Source: Flavobacteriaceae bacterium UJ101 (lineage in GTDB: Bacteria; Bacteroidota; Bacteroidia; Flavobacteriales; UJ101). Taken from it: 64,000 nt of DNA. Of the stretch, positions 35,674 to 44,525 are shown in pieces. A program made the translations under genes and the position numbers. The stretch is taken from positions 2,304,501 to 2,368,500 of the forward strand of contig CP016269.1 of the NCBI GenBank assembly GCA_001880285.1. The letters are read 5' to 3'. The notes below the pieces were generated by a model that saw nothing but the letters and a program-made list of their open reading frames with translations, searched no databases and was not told the DNA's origin. Position 1 is the first letter of the stretch. Every line of letters starts with the position of its first letter.

Positions 35674-36360
35674 ATGAAAAATTTATTAATTGCTTTTACA
35701 TTATTAACAGGAATGTTTATGAATGCACAACAAACACAACAAAAATCATTTATTGAAGTAAATGCTGAGGCAAAAGAAGAAGTAACTCCTGATGAAATTT
35801 ATTTAGCAATCTCATTAAAAGAAAGTGATTCAAAAGGAAGAATTTCAATTGAAAAACAAGAAGAAGATTTGAAAAGAGCTTTAACGTCTTTAGGAATTGA
35901 TATTAAAGAAGATTTAAAAGTGAATAATGCGAATAGCTATTATTATAAAAAGATCTTTAAAAAAGATACGTATGCATCTAAGAATTTTCAATTGAAAGTA
36001 AAGGATGCAAAACAGGTAGCAAATGTTTTTCAAAAATTGAATGATTTGAAAGTTTCTTCTGTAAGTATTACGAAATTGGAATATTCTAAAAAAGAAGAAT
36101 TATTGAAAGAATTGAGAATGAAAGCCATGAAAGAAGCAAAAGATCGTGCAACGTATATGCTTTCAGCTATTGGTGAATCAGCAGGAAAGCCAATTGAAGT
36201 ACGAGATAATTCATATTATAACCCAGTGATGTACCGTAATCAACCTAGGATGATGGCAATGAAAATGGAAGATGCTGCTTCTGCTCCTCCAATGCCTGAT
36301 TTAGATTTTAAGAAAATTGAATTACGTGCAACTGTAAATGCAAAGTTTGAAATAAAATAA
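35674..36360 (+). CDS. SIMPL domain (DUF541) secreted protein
   Basis: The 228-residue protein has a Sec signal (1-18, ending M-N-A-Q) and a single SIMPL domain. The domain starts with I-E-V-N-A-E-A-K-E-E-V-T-P-D-E-I-Y, typical for the family, and ends with a strand E-L-R-A-T-V-N-A-K-F-E-I. SIMPL proteins are periplasmic or surface-associated and form oligomers in some species (BP26 of Brucella). Their function is not settled; links to oxidative stress have been described. The gene is lysine-rich compared with its neighbours. It is transcribed alone between kbl and a strong terminator. Confidence 0.9.
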   Translation: MKNLLIAFTLLTGMFMNAQQTQQKSFIEVNAEAKEEVTPDEIYLAISLKESDSKGRISIEKQEEDLKRALTSLGIDIKEDLKVNNANSYYYKKIFKKDTYASKNFQLKVKDAKQVANVFQKLNDLKVSSVSITKLEYSKKEELLKELRMKAMKEAKDRATYMLSAIGESAGKPIEVRDNSYYNPVMYRNQPRMMAMKMEDAASAPPMPDLDFKKIELRATVNAKFEIK

Positions 36361-36385
36361 AAACTTAAACCTTAATTTTTCAATT

Positions 36386-36424
36386 AATAACCTGTGAGTA
36401 TTTTAACTTACAGGTTATTTTTTA
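36386..36424 (+). terminator. Terminator after the SIMPL gene
   Basis: AATAACCTGTGAGT (36386-36399) pairs with ACTTACAGGTTATT (36406-36419), one G-T pair within a 14-bp stem, followed by a T-run. Confidence 0.88.
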
Positions 36425-36439
36425 TCTTTAAACCAAAAA

Positions 36440-36928
36440 ATGATCGAATTTAGAAATATAAAACGTGTTGAAATTCCTATCATTCAACAATTAGCTCATG
36501 AAATATGGAATGATAATTATCAAGAAATGATTGGGCAAGAGCAAATTGATTATATGTTGAATATGATGTATTCTACGGAAAAATTAAATCAGGAATTTGA
36601 TGAAGATTATATTTGGAAGTTTATTAGGTTAGAAGGGAAGCCTATAGGATATATTTCGTGTCGAGTAGAGGAGCGTGATTTGTTTTTGAGTAAAATTTAT
36701 CTTCTAACACAATACCAAGGTAAAGGTTATTCTCGTAAAAGTTTAGAATATTTAATTGACTTTGCTCCTAAAATTAATTGTAATAGAATCTATTTAACGG
36801 TAAATAAAACCAATATAAAAGGAATTAGAGCTTATGAACGTTTTGGCTTTGAAAGAATTGATGAAAAAGTTATGGATATAGGAAATGGATATGTAATGGA
36901 TGATTATATCTATGAGATAAGAGTATAA
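36440..36928 (+). CDS. GNAT family N-acetyltransferase
   Basis: The 162-residue protein has the GNAT fold: a central strand F-L-S-K-I-Y-L and the acetyl-CoA loop Q-Y-Q-G-K-G-Y-S-R-K (about 94-103), matching Q/R-x-x-G-x-G/A. Then comes V-N-K-T-N-I-K-G-I-R-A-Y-E-R-F-G-F, a typical end of the domain. It transfers an acetyl group from acetyl-CoA to an amine. The substrate is unknown and the gene stands alone, starting 15 bp after the terminator hairpin of the SIMPL gene. It is unrelated at sequence level to the other GNAT gene at 40531. Confidence 0.88.
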   Translation: MIEFRNIKRVEIPIIQQLAHEIWNDNYQEMIGQEQIDYMLNMMYSTEKLNQEFDEDYIWKFIRLEGKPIGYISCRVEERDLFLSKIYLLTQYQGKGYSRKSLEYLIDFAPKINCNRIYLTVNKTNIKGIRAYERFGFERIDEKVMDIGNGYVMDDYIYEIRV

Positions 36929-36931
36929 AAA

Positions 36932-36964
36932 ATCAGAATCCAGAAATAAATTCTGAATTCTGAT
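36932..36964. terminator. Terminator between the GNAT gene and aqpZ
   Basis: ATCAGAATCCAGAA (36932-36945) pairs with TTCTGAATTCTGAT (36951-36964) with one mismatch, preceded by an A-run. A second small hairpin AATCTAAA/TTTTAGATT follows at 36965-36981 with a T-run. Confidence 0.7.
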
Positions 36965-37003
36965 AATCTAAATTTTAGATTTATATTTTTTATGAATTAA
37001 GCA

Positions 37004-37717
37004 TTAAGCTTCATCACTTTTAAACATTGCTTTGTAAACAAACCCAGCAACAATAGCTCCAGCAATGGGTGCTGCCCAAAATGCCCAAACTTGCATCAAA
37101 GGTTCTCCTTGTGTAAATAAAGCTTGAGATAAACTTCTTGCAGGATTCACCGATGTATTCGAGATAGGAATAGAAATTAAGTGAATTAAAGTTAATCCTA
37201 ATCCAATAGCAATAGGTGCAAAACCTGCAGGTGCTAAACGATCTGTAGATCCTAGAATGATAAATAAAAAGAAGAAGGTTAAAACAAACTCAGCTATTAA
37301 AACGGCAACTAAACTATAACCAGCAGGGGAGAAGTCTCCATAACCATTGGTTGCAAAGGCACCAGCTTGAGTATTGTCAATAACAAAACCTTCTTGACCA
37401 GTTGCTATAGCATAAATTACAGCAGCACCTATAATTCCTCCAATAACTTGTGAGATAATGTAAGGAGCTAATTCTTTAGTGTCAAATTTTCCACCAGCCC
37501 ACAATCCAAATGAGACAGCAGGGTTAAAGTGTCCTCCTGAAATGTGTCCAACAGTATAAGCCATAGTTAAAACGGTTAAACCAAAGGCAAGGGCAACACC
37601 TAAAAAACCAACACTTAAAACACCAAATCCATCAGGGCTTGTAGCAAATACGGCAGTTCCACATCCTCCTAAAACTAACCAAAAAGTTCCGAAAAACTCA
37701 GCTAAATATTTTTTCAT
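37004..37717 (-). CDS. aqpZ: Aquaporin Z (MIP family water channel)
   Basis: Translation from the ATG at 37717 gives 237 residues beginning [15 protein letters not shown], the normal AqpZ start. An in-frame start 30 bp upstream (37747) would add ten residues that the family lacks. Six membrane helices and two half-helices carry the NPA signatures, G-G-H-F-N-P-A-V-S and S-V-N-P-A-R-S. The selectivity region [17 protein letters not shown] fits a water-specific pore rather than a glycerol facilitator. It mediates rapid osmotic water flow across the inner membrane. It is downstream of the Rrf2 regulator gene but separated from it by a terminator. Confidence 0.94.
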   Translation of the reverse strand: MKKYLAEFFGTFWLVLGGCGTAVFATSPDGFGVLSVGFLGVALAFGLTVLTMAYTVGHISGGHFNPAVSFGLWAGGKFDTKELAPYIISQVIGGIIGAAVIYAIATGQEGFVIDNTQAGAFATNGYGDFSPAGYSLVAVLIAEFVLTFFFLFIILGSTDRLAPAGFAPIAIGLGLTLIHLISIPISNTSVNPARSLSQALFTQGEPLMQVWAFWAAPIAGAIVAGFVYKAMFKSDEA

Positions 37718-37770
37718 ACTATATAATTTTTTAGCTAAAATAGTCAAAATGAATATATAAAAGTAAAAAA

Positions 37771-37798
37771 AAAGGTATAAACTTAAATTTATACCTTT
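37771..37798 (-). terminator. Terminator of the Rrf2 regulator gene
   Basis: AAAGGTATAAA (37771-37781) pairs with TTTATACCTTT (37788-37798). The poly-A run on the left gives a T-run on the minus strand. Confidence 0.8.
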
Positions 37799-37821
37799 TA
37801 TAATTTTATTTGAATTTCACT

Positions 37822-38262
37822 TTAATTCATTATTTTTTTTGAGTCTTTTTCCATGCAGAAATTATTACTAAATTCCTTTAGAGATGTCTTGTTTAGCTCA
37901 TTGAAAACTGCTTGATCTACATTTTCAAAAATAGGGGTTAAACATTCTTTAATTTGATTCCCTACATAACATTCAGGGCATGGTTCATTTTTGGCAAAAG
38001 CAAAAACATGATTTTCTTTAATCGTATTAAAAATATCACCTAATGTAATTTTAGAAGTAGGTAGAGCTAATTTACTTCCTCCTCCTTTTCCTTCTTTACA
38101 TATAATAAGATTGTTACGTTTTAAATTACTAATCTCTTTTCTTACAAGAACAGGATTGATATTTAAACTTTTTGCAATAAGATCAGAAGAAACCCACCCA
38201 TCTTTTATATGAGCTAATACTGTTAAAATATGGGTTGCAATTGCAAATCTACTCTTTACCAT
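37822..38262 (-). CDS. Rrf2 family transcriptional regulator with three clustered cysteines
   Basis: The 146-residue protein has an N-terminal winged helix-turn-helix (about 1-70, with S-S-D-L-I-A-K-S-L-N-I-N-P-V-L-V-R-K) typical of Rrf2. After the wing G-K-G-G-G-S-K-L-A-L, a loop holds cysteines at about 95, 98 and 107 (C-x2-C-x8-C). IscR and NsrR use three cysteines in this loop to bind an iron-sulfur cluster, but their spacing is different, so this protein could bind a cluster or act as a thiol redox sensor. YwnA-like regulators are the nearest subgroup by eye. Its target is unknown; autoregulation is common in the family, and its own promoter element is 16 bp upstream. Confidence 0.88.
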   Translation of the reverse strand: MVKSRFAIATHILTVLAHIKDGWVSSDLIAKSLNINPVLVRKEISNLKRNNLIICKEGKGGGSKLALPTSKITLGDIFNTIKENHVFAFAKNEPCPECYVGNQIKECLTPIFENVDQAVFNELNKTSLKEFSNNFCMEKDSKKIMN

Positions 38263-38278
38263 GAAAACCGCCTTTTTG

Positions 38279-38286
38279 CAAATATA
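38279..38286 (-). promoter_or_regulatory. Candidate -7 promoter element (TATATTTG) of the Rrf2 gene
   Basis: An exact TAnnTTTG octamer on the minus strand, 16 bp before the ATG. Confidence 0.45.
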
Positions 38287-38439
38287 ATCATTTTTTTCGT
38301 TACGATTTGGCTTTCAACCACTAAAAAACACAAAATACAGACTATTGTAAGTTAAATACAGTTGAATGAAAAATTATAGATAATAATACTCTAAAAACTT
38401 CAATGAAATAAAAGATTTTGAAGATAAAAAGTAAAATAA

Positions 38440-39213
38440 TTATTTACTTTTGATAGATTGAATGTATTGTAAAATACTATTTTGAATATTTTCTGGATCG
38501 ATTGATTTAATAAAAGCACTTCCAATAATAGCCCCATTAGAATATTGACAAGCAATATCGAAGGTGTTTTTATCATGAATACCAAACCCTATTAAGTAAG
38601 GAATGTCTAAATCTAGGTTTTTAATTCGTTCAAAATAGTTTTTTTGGGAAATTGAAATTTCGTTATTCTTTCCAGTAGTTGAGGTAGAGGAGACCACATA
38701 TAAAAATCCTTTTGAAGCTTTAGCTAGTTTCTTAATGCGTTCATCAGGAGTTTGTGGGGTAATTAGAAAAATATTAGCAATATTGTATTGTTCAAATAAA
38801 TTTTGATATTCTTTTTGATAGATCTCTAGAGGTAAATCAGGTAGGATAATACCTGAAATATTCGATCGTACACATTCTTGTAAAAAATTCTCAATTCCAA
38901 ATTGTAAAAACTGGTTGTAATACCCCATAGCGAGTAAAGGGACGTTGATAGATGTTTTAATGGAGGCAACTTGATCAAAGATGGTTTGAATACTAATACC
39001 GTTTTTTAAAGCAATAGAACCACTTTCTTGAATGGTCGGTCCATCTGCTAAAGGATCTGAATAAGGGAACCCAATTTCGATAATATCAACTTCAGTAGTT
39101 TGTAATGTAGTTAAAATTTCTTGTGTACTATTTAATTTAGGATAACCAGCAGTAAAATAAATATTTAAAATATTTTTTTGTTTATTTTGAAAAAGTTGTT
39201 CTAAAGTATTCAT
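38440..39213 (-). CDS. trpA: Tryptophan synthase alpha chain
   Basis: The 257-residue TIM-barrel protein cleaves indole-3-glycerol phosphate to indole and glyceraldehyde 3-phosphate. Marks are F-T-A-G-Y-P near residue 20, the catalytic glutamate in D-I-I-E-I-G-F-P-Y-S-D-P-L-A-D-G-P (about 44-60), the catalytic aspartate in I-L-P-D-L-P, and the G-F-G-I phosphate loop near residue 206. It lies 45 bp after trpB in the same direction. The indole is channelled to TrpB in the alpha2beta2 complex. The rest of the tryptophan operon (trpE, G, D, C, F) is not in the window. Confidence 0.96.
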   Translation of the reverse strand: MNTLEQLFQNKQKNILNIYFTAGYPKLNSTQEILTTLQTTEVDIIEIGFPYSDPLADGPTIQESGSIALKNGISIQTIFDQVASIKTSINVPLLAMGYYNQFLQFGIENFLQECVRSNISGIILPDLPLEIYQKEYQNLFEQYNIANIFLITPQTPDERIKKLAKASKGFLYVVSSTSTTGKNNEISISQKNYFERIKNLDLDIPYLIGFGIHDKNTFDIACQYSNGAIIGSAFIKSIDPENIQNSILQYIQSIKSK

Positions 39214-39258
39214 TCAGTCTAATATTTAAATTTTTTTAAAACCTTTAATGACCGATAA

Positions 39259-40437
39259 TTAATAGTCAATATTATTAATATAAGTTTCTAAATCTTTGTC
39301 GCCTCGCCCAGAAAGGTTAATCACTACAATATCGTTTGGTCTAAAAGTTATTTTATTTAAAACGGCAAGAGCATGAGCACTTTCTAAAGCAGGAATAATA
39401 CCTTCTAATTGTGTTAATTCGTAAGCTGATTTTAAAGCTTCTTCATCTGTAGCATTTAGAAAAGTTCCTCTCCCAGATTGGAATAAATGAGCATGCATAG
39501 GGCCAATTCCGGGGTAGTCCAACCCAGCAGAAATTGAATAAGGTTCAATGACTTGACCGTCTGGGTCTTGCATTAAATAGGATTTGCTGGCGTGTAAAAC
39601 GCCTATGGTTCCTTTTTGAGAAGTAGCAGCTGTTCTACCTGAGTCTACTCCTAAACCAGCAGCCTCTACAGCAATTAGTTGTACTTCTTCATGATGTAAA
39701 AAATGATAGAAAGCACCTGCTGCATTACTCCCCCCACCAACGCAGGCTATAACATAATCAGGGTTTTCACGTCCTTCATGTTCATTGAGTTGCCATTTGA
39801 TTTCTTCACTTATAATAGATTGAAAATCAGCCACCATTTGAGGATAGGGATGAGGTCCAACAACTGAACCAATTAAATAATAAGCATCAGGATCATTAAT
39901 CCATGCTCGTAGCGCTTCATTGGTAGCATCTTTTAATGTTTTAGAGCCACTGGTAGCAGGAACTACTTTGGCACCAAGCATTTTCATACGTGCTACGTTA
40001 GGAGCTTGTCTTTCAATATCAATTTCTCCCATATAAACAATGCATTCTAAATCGAGTAGGGCACAAACTGTAGCAGTAGCAACACCGTGTTGTCCAGCAC
40101 CTGTTTCAGCTAAAATTCGCTTTTTCCCCAAGCGTTTAGCAAGTAAAGCTTGTCCGATAGTATTGTTAACTTTATGAGCTCCTGTATGGTTTAAATCTTC
40201 TCGTTTTAAATAAATTTTTGCATTGTATTTTGCAGATAGTTTTTTTGAATGAAAAAGAGGAGTTGGACGTCCCACATAGTCTTTTAAAAGTTGTTGAAAA
40301 TCTTTTTTAAAAGATTCTTGAGAACAAATCTTTTGATATTGATCTTGCAATTCTTTTACATTAGGATAGAGCATTTCAGGAATAAATGCACCTCCAAATT
40401 CTCCGTAAAATCCATTTTCATCTGCGAAATACTTCAT
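39259..40437 (-). CDS. trpB: Tryptophan synthase beta chain
   Basis: The 392-residue PLP enzyme condenses indole with serine to give tryptophan. Typical parts are [10 protein letters not shown] near residue 12, the PLP lysine in H-T-G-A-H-K-V-N-N (about 83-91), A-E-T-G-A-G-Q-H-G near residue 109 and the phosphate loop C-V-G-G-G-S-N-A near residue 231. Length and N-terminus match TrpB1, the classical form that works with TrpA, rather than the longer TrpB2. It heads a trpB-trpA pair. A near-match -7 element TACATTTC lies close upstream. Confidence 0.97.
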   Translation of the reverse strand: MKYFADENGFYGEFGGAFIPEMLYPNVKELQDQYQKICSQESFKKDFQQLLKDYVGRPTPLFHSKKLSAKYNAKIYLKREDLNHTGAHKVNNTIGQALLAKRLGKKRILAETGAGQHGVATATVCALLDLECIVYMGEIDIERQAPNVARMKMLGAKVVPATSGSKTLKDATNEALRAWINDPDAYYLIGSVVGPHPYPQMVADFQSIISEEIKWQLNEHEGRENPDYVIACVGGGSNAAGAFYHFLHHEEVQLIAVEAAGLGVDSGRTAATSQKGTIGVLHASKSYLMQDPDGQVIEPYSISAGLDYPGIGPMHAHLFQSGRGTFLNATDEEALKSAYELTQLEGIIPALESAHALAVLNKITFRPNDIVVINLSGRGDKDLETYINNIDY

Positions 40438-40530
40438 ATGATTTGATTTAAATTCGAAATGTAGGAAAAAAAATGATGAATGAATAACTCAAGAAGAATT
40501 AATTGATGAATATTATGTTTAAAGTTAGAA

Positions 40531-41034
40531 TTAATTTAATTTTTTTAAATAAACCCAATAACGTTTACCCAGTCGTTCTACTTCTTTTATTTTTTTAAAC
40601 CCCATTTTTTCATACATATTTCGTGCAGTATTCATAAATTCAGATGTATGTAGAGCTATCCATTGTTCTCCTGTTTTTTTTGCTTTTTCAATACATAATA
40701 AGGTTAGCTTTTGCCCAATTCCTTGTTTTCTATACTGAGGATGAACACTTAAGGATCTAAAATAAGACCATCGATTTTGATAAAGATCAGTAGGGTTCCC
40801 ATTAGAGAAAAAATAAACAGCTCCTACAATTACATTATCCTTTTTACAGACAATAACCGTACTTTTAGTAATGAGTTCTTTCCAACTCTGATTATCATGT
40901 AAAATATAATTTAATTTTCTCCAATTATTTTCAGATAAATCCTCTTGATATTCTGAGTACGAAATTATACCTAGTTTTTGAAGTTCTGGAAGATCATTAA
41001 GATCTGCTGTTGTATAAGTTAATTTAGGAATCAT
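40531..41034 (-). CDS. GNAT family N-acetyltransferase
   Basis: The 167-residue protein has the acetyl-CoA loop Q-Y-R-K-Q-G-I-G-Q-K (about 99-108) after the strand R-S-L-S-V-H-P. It is followed by W-I-A-L-H-T-S-E and a closing A-R-N-M-Y-E-K-M-G-F, all typical of GNAT enzymes. The substrate is unknown. It lies between trpB and the histidine kinase gene with gaps of 93 and 38 bp and the same orientation, so read-through from the two-component operon is possible. Its sequence is not closely related to the GNAT gene at 36440. Confidence 0.9.
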   Translation of the reverse strand: MIPKLTYTTADLNDLPELQKLGIISYSEYQEDLSENNWRKLNYILHDNQSWKELITKSTVIVCKKDNVIVGAVYFFSNGNPTDLYQNRWSYFRSLSVHPQYRKQGIGQKLTLLCIEKAKKTGEQWIALHTSEFMNTARNMYEKMGFKKIKEVERLGKRYWVYLKKLN

Positions 41035-41072
41035 TATATAGACATTTAATTTAAATATAATGATTTCCTATA

Positions 41073-42560
41073 TTATTTGGAATAACTTGGTAAATAAAAT
41101 TCGAAGGTACTTCCTTCATTAGGTTTACTAATTACTTTAATATTAGTTTCATGTAATTCCATGATCTTCTTTACAATAGCTAATCCAAGTCCTGCACCCA
41201 TCTTTTTTTCTTTGGTTTCTGACTGACGGAATCGATCGAAGATAAATTCTTGATCTTCCTTTTTAATTCCAGGACCAGAATCTTTTATTTTGATGAAAAC
41301 GTTTTCATTGTTATGGTGAATTTTTAAATCAATTTTACCATGATTGGGAGTGAATTTTAATGCATTATCCATTAAATTTTGAATAGCACGTTCTACTAAG
41401 CTTATATCCGCAAATACTAAAGGTGTTTGTCCTTCAATTTCAGTAGAAATTTGAATGTTTTTTTCTTGTGCGAGAACCTTGTATTTGGCTTGAATATCAT
41501 AAATTAAATCGGTGATAAGAAAAGCTTCTTTTTGAGGTTTAATTTGCTTTGCTTCTAATTTAGAATACTCAAATAATTGAGAAACCAGTTGAGTAAGTTG
41601 TTTGATACTTTTTTCTATGATTAAAATATATTCTTCTTTTTCGTCTTCTTTTAAACTGTCTTGTTTGATTTGTAGTGTTTCTACATAGCCTTGCATCACA
41701 GCGAGTGGTGTTCTCAAATCATGAGATACATTGGCAATAAGTTCTCTACGTAAAACGTCAACTGATTTTATTTCTTCGATATTTTGAGAAATGGTATTGG
41801 CCATTTCATTATAAGTAACAGCAAGAGTTGATAAATCAGAAGTTTCTGCATTTGGAATTCTACTTTCTAAATCACCTTCTCTAAAACGATTTACATGATC
41901 AATAATGGAGCGTAAATTTTTAGTTAAAAACCAAAGACTTAACCACCCAATTAAAGTTGAAAAGATAATGGTTAGAATAGAAGCGCCTAATCCAAGTTTC
42001 AAAAAATAACTGGAAAGTAGTGAGTCATTGACTGTTTGAAAAGCTTTTCCTGCTAAAACAATATAAATATAACCTGAATGACCATTTTTTTGAAAATGAG
42101 CTGCTGAAAAAATCTTTTGTTCACCTAGGTTTCGAGGATCGTCTCCTAAAATATAAAGATTACCGTCTTTTTGAATAAATTTATTGATGGGTTTTAAATC
42201 AATTTTTTTGGCAGGTTCATTAGGATTGGAATGATCCAATACAACAGAATATAAAATTTCTCCAGCGTCATTTAATAAATAGACTTCTATTCCACGGTTA
42301 ACCGACATCATATCGTGCATAATATGACCAAATAGTTCTTTGTTAACACTACCATCTTCTAAAAAAGGAGAGTCATTTTGAAAACGTTCCTCAATAAGGT
42401 GATTGGCTACTTTTGCATTGAGCTTTTGGGTGGTTTCTTCATGAAATTTGGTGCTAAAAAAGAATGTCGTAAGTATATAAGTAATTCCCATCAAAAGAAT
42501 GATAAGAAAAAAGGATATACTTAATTTTGTGATTAACTTATTGGAAAGTGTTTTACTCAT
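41073..42560 (-). CDS. Sensor histidine kinase with HAMP domain
   Basis: The 495-residue inner-membrane kinase has two membrane helices (about 13-35 and 187-212) flanking a periplasmic sensor region of about 150 residues. A HAMP domain follows (about 210-262), then a HisKA domain with phosphorylated His280 (V-S-H-D-L-R-T-P-L) and an ATPase domain. The ATPase domain has N-box N-L-M-D-N-A-L-K-F, G1 D-S-G-P-G-I, an F-D-R-F box and G2 G-A-G-L-G-L. Residues in the sensor do not name a ligand. It overlaps its response regulator gene by 8 bp and probably controls the divergent lipoprotein genes. Confidence 0.94.
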   Translation of the reverse strand: MSKTLSNKLITKLSISFFLIILLMGITYILTTFFFSTKFHEETTQKLNAKVANHLIEERFQNDSPFLEDGSVNKELFGHIMHDMMSVNRGIEVYLLNDAGEILYSVVLDHSNPNEPAKKIDLKPINKFIQKDGNLYILGDDPRNLGEQKIFSAAHFQKNGHSGYIYIVLAGKAFQTVNDSLLSSYFLKLGLGASILTIIFSTLIGWLSLWFLTKNLRSIIDHVNRFREGDLESRIPNAETSDLSTLAVTYNEMANTISQNIEEIKSVDVLRRELIANVSHDLRTPLAVMQGYVETLQIKQDSLKEDEKEEYILIIEKSIKQLTQLVSQLFEYSKLEAKQIKPQKEAFLITDLIYDIQAKYKVLAQEKNIQISTEIEGQTPLVFADISLVERAIQNLMDNALKFTPNHGKIDLKIHHNNENVFIKIKDSGPGIKKEDQEFIFDRFRQSETKEKKMGAGLGLAIVKKIMELHETNIKVISKPNEGSTFEFYLPSYSK

Positions 42561-43263
42561 TAGATTGGATTTCTTCGTTAAACTTATACCCTACGCCCCA
42601 ACTGGTAATAATATAAGTTGGATTGGCCATGTCAGGCTCTATTTTTGATCGTAATCGATTGATATGAGAATTTACAGTATGTTCATATCCATCAAAATCA
42701 TACCCCCAAATAAGGCTTAATAAATCAGAACGACTATAACTTTTACCTGGTTTTGAAGCCATTAAAACTAATAATTCAAATTCTTTGGGAGATAACTCAA
42801 TACGTTGATTGTTTTGAGTAACCTTTCTTTTATCAATATCGATTGTTAAATTTTCAAATTTTAAAATAGATTGTGTAGCATTTTGAAGATTTTCTTGATT
42901 CATTTTTGTACGTCTGAAAACAGCTTTTACACGTGCTATAAATTCACGAATGCTAAAAGGTTTAGTTATATAATCATCTGCTCCAACTTCTAACCCTAAT
43001 ACACGATCAATTTCCTCCGATTTAGCTGTTAGCATGATAATAGGCGTATTTTGATTGGCACGTATTTTTTGACATACTTCAATTCCATCCATTTCTGGTA
43101 TTGAAATGTCTAACACGATAAGACATGGTTGTTCAGAAAGTGCTTTTTTTAAACCTTCTTTACCATCGTAAGCTTTTAAAACTTCACAATCGAGATCTTT
43201 CAAATGAATTTCTAATAGTTGAACAATCTCTTTATCATCTTCTATAATTAATACTTTCTTCAT
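42553..43263 (-). CDS. OmpR/PhoB-type response regulator
   Basis: The 236-residue protein has a receiver domain (about 1-115) with acidic residues Asp9 and Asp10, phosphoacceptor Asp52 in V-L-D-I-S-I-P-E-M-D-G, the switch threonine in L-T-A-K, and Lys in Y-I-T-K-P-F. The winged-helix DNA-binding domain (about 135-230) has the OmpR marks E-L-S-P-K-E-F-E-L-L and H-T-V-N-S-H-I-N-R-L-R-S-K-I-E. It is the first gene of the two-component operon. Upstream are 11-bp-spaced TCAC repeats overlapping the promoter element, so autoregulation is likely. Confidence 0.95.
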   Translation of the reverse strand: MKKVLIIEDDKEIVQLLEIHLKDLDCEVLKAYDGKEGLKKALSEQPCLIVLDISIPEMDGIEVCQKIRANQNTPIIMLTAKSEEIDRVLGLEVGADDYITKPFSIREFIARVKAVFRRTKMNQENLQNATQSILKFENLTIDIDKRKVTQNNQRIELSPKEFELLVLMASKPGKSYSRSDLLSLIWGYDFDGYEHTVNSHINRLRSKIEPDMANPTYIITSWGVGYKFNEEIQSNE

Positions 43264-43289
43264 CTTTTAGCTAAATAAATAGTAAAGTA

Positions 43290-43315
43290 TCACAAAAATA
43301 TCACAAAAGCAACAC
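43290..43315 (-). promoter_or_regulatory. Candidate response-regulator operator: three 11-bp-spaced TCAC/ACAC units
   Basis: Units start at 43290 (TCAC in TATCACAAAA), 43301 (TCAC in TATCACAAAA) and 43312 (ACAC). The exact 11-bp period is that of tandem sites for OmpR/PhoB-family regulators. They lie 27-52 bp upstream of the response regulator ATG and overlap the -7 element at 43293-43300. Confidence 0.5.
43293..43300 (-). promoter_or_regulatory. Candidate -7 promoter element (TATTTTTG) of the two-component operon
   Basis: An exact TAnnTTTG octamer on the minus strand, 29 bp before the response regulator ATG, embedded in the tandem 11-bp repeats. Confidence 0.45.
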
Positions 43316-43398
43316 AATTTGGTTAAACTGATATATGATTCATTCTAAGAAAAGAAGGGGAATATTGTATAGATCTTAGATTTTAGAGTTATATAATT

Positions 43399-43433
43399 GT
43401 GAAATATATCACGAAAAAGTGATGTTTTTGTGA
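43399..43433 (+). promoter_or_regulatory. Candidate response-regulator operator on the lipoprotein side (GTGA units)
   Basis: GTGA occurs at 43399, 43419 and 43430; the last two are spaced 11 bp and lie in AAAAAGTGATG and TTTTTGTGAAC. GTGA is the complement of the TCAC units on the regulator side, and the two clusters point outwards toward their own genes. The cluster is 68 bp upstream of the first lipoprotein gene. Confidence 0.45.
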
Positions 43434-43500
43434 ACATATTGTAATGTTTGATTAGGTATTTTGTACTCGAAGAATAATAAACTATAAAACAATATATATC

Positions 43501-44520
43501 ATGATTAAAAAGACTTTACTATTATCAGTACTAATTTCAACTACTTTTTTTGTGAGTTGTAATGACGATGATGATAATTCATCATCAACCGTCAATAGCG
43601 AATATTTTTTGGTTGCCAATAGAGGGAGTGGTACGGTGACGGTTTTTGATGCTAAAACACAAATAGTTTCAAAAGAAATTACATTACCAGGCTCAAGTGC
43701 ACAGCCTACTTATTTAGCTTATAGTGATGAACAAGATCGATTTTATGTTGGGGATTTTATAAATCAACAAATTGTAATATATGATGATGAAAGTTTTGCA
43801 CAAGTAGGAACAGTTGCAATTCAAGAAGGAGCGTTTCATATGATGTCAAGTGATATTGCAGATCAGTTATGGGTGAACAATATTGTTTCAAAAACAACAT
43901 CCGTAGTAGATTTAAATACTAATAAGGTGTTAGAAACCATTTCTTTACCCACTAATATTGGGTTGACAGAAAATGCAGTGCAACACGATGTAACCATTTC
44001 AAGTGATGGTATGTATGCCTATGTAACTATTTTAGATGGATCTGATACGAGCTATGTAGTTCAGTATAAAACTTCAGATTATAGTTACGTAAGGCATGCT
44101 ACTGTAGGAGGAGATGCTCATTTACAAATTGTTGGAAGTGATTTATATGTGCCTTCACAGGAAGATGGAATAATTACCATTTTTTCACAAAGTGATTTAA
44201 CTCAAAAAACAACTTTAACATTTGAAGGAACTCATGGAGTAGCAGCAGTGGGTGATTATTTCTTTACTGCAGGGTTACCCGCTCAAACATTAGGAGTGTT
44301 TAATACAACAAATAATCAATTGATTAGCTCGATTGATGCAGCGTATGCAACTCCACATAATTTAGCTGTTTCGGCTGATGGAAATTACGTATTCCTATCA
44401 CACTCAGGTGGTTCTGCAACTAAAGTAGTTTTCTACCAAAACAATAATGGAACATTAACAAGAATAAGTGATTACGATAGTGGAACAAATCCATTTGGAG
44501 TACTCTATTTTAATAATTAA
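43501..44520 (+). CDS. Surface lipoprotein with predicted YncE-like beta-propeller
   Basis: The 339-residue protein has a lipobox F-V-S-C (Cys20) followed at once by N-D-D-D-D-N, which resembles the acidic export signal that sends Bacteroidota lipoproteins to the cell surface. The mature part has spaced propeller-type repeats, for example F-L-V-A-N-R-G-S-G-T-V-T-V-F-D, then F-Y-V-G-D-F and a final N-Y-V-F-L-S-H-S-G-G, as in YncE/SMP-30-like propellers. It could bind a ligand or partner at the surface. It starts a two-gene unit divergent from the two-component operon and 5 bp before the next lipoprotein gene. Confidence 0.78.
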   Translation: MIKKTLLLSVLISTTFFVSCNDDDDNSSSTVNSEYFLVANRGSGTVTVFDAKTQIVSKEITLPGSSAQPTYLAYSDEQDRFYVGDFINQQIVIYDDESFAQVGTVAIQEGAFHMMSSDIADQLWVNNIVSKTTSVVDLNTNKVLETISLPTNIGLTENAVQHDVTISSDGMYAYVTILDGSDTSYVVQYKTSDYSYVRHATVGGDAHLQIVGSDLYVPSQEDGIITIFSQSDLTQKTTLTFEGTHGVAAVGDYFFTAGLPAQTLGVFNTTNNQLISSIDAAYATPHNLAVSADGNYVFLSHSGGSATKVVFYQNNNGTLTRISDYDSGTNPFGVLYFNN

Positions 44521-44525
44521 AAACA

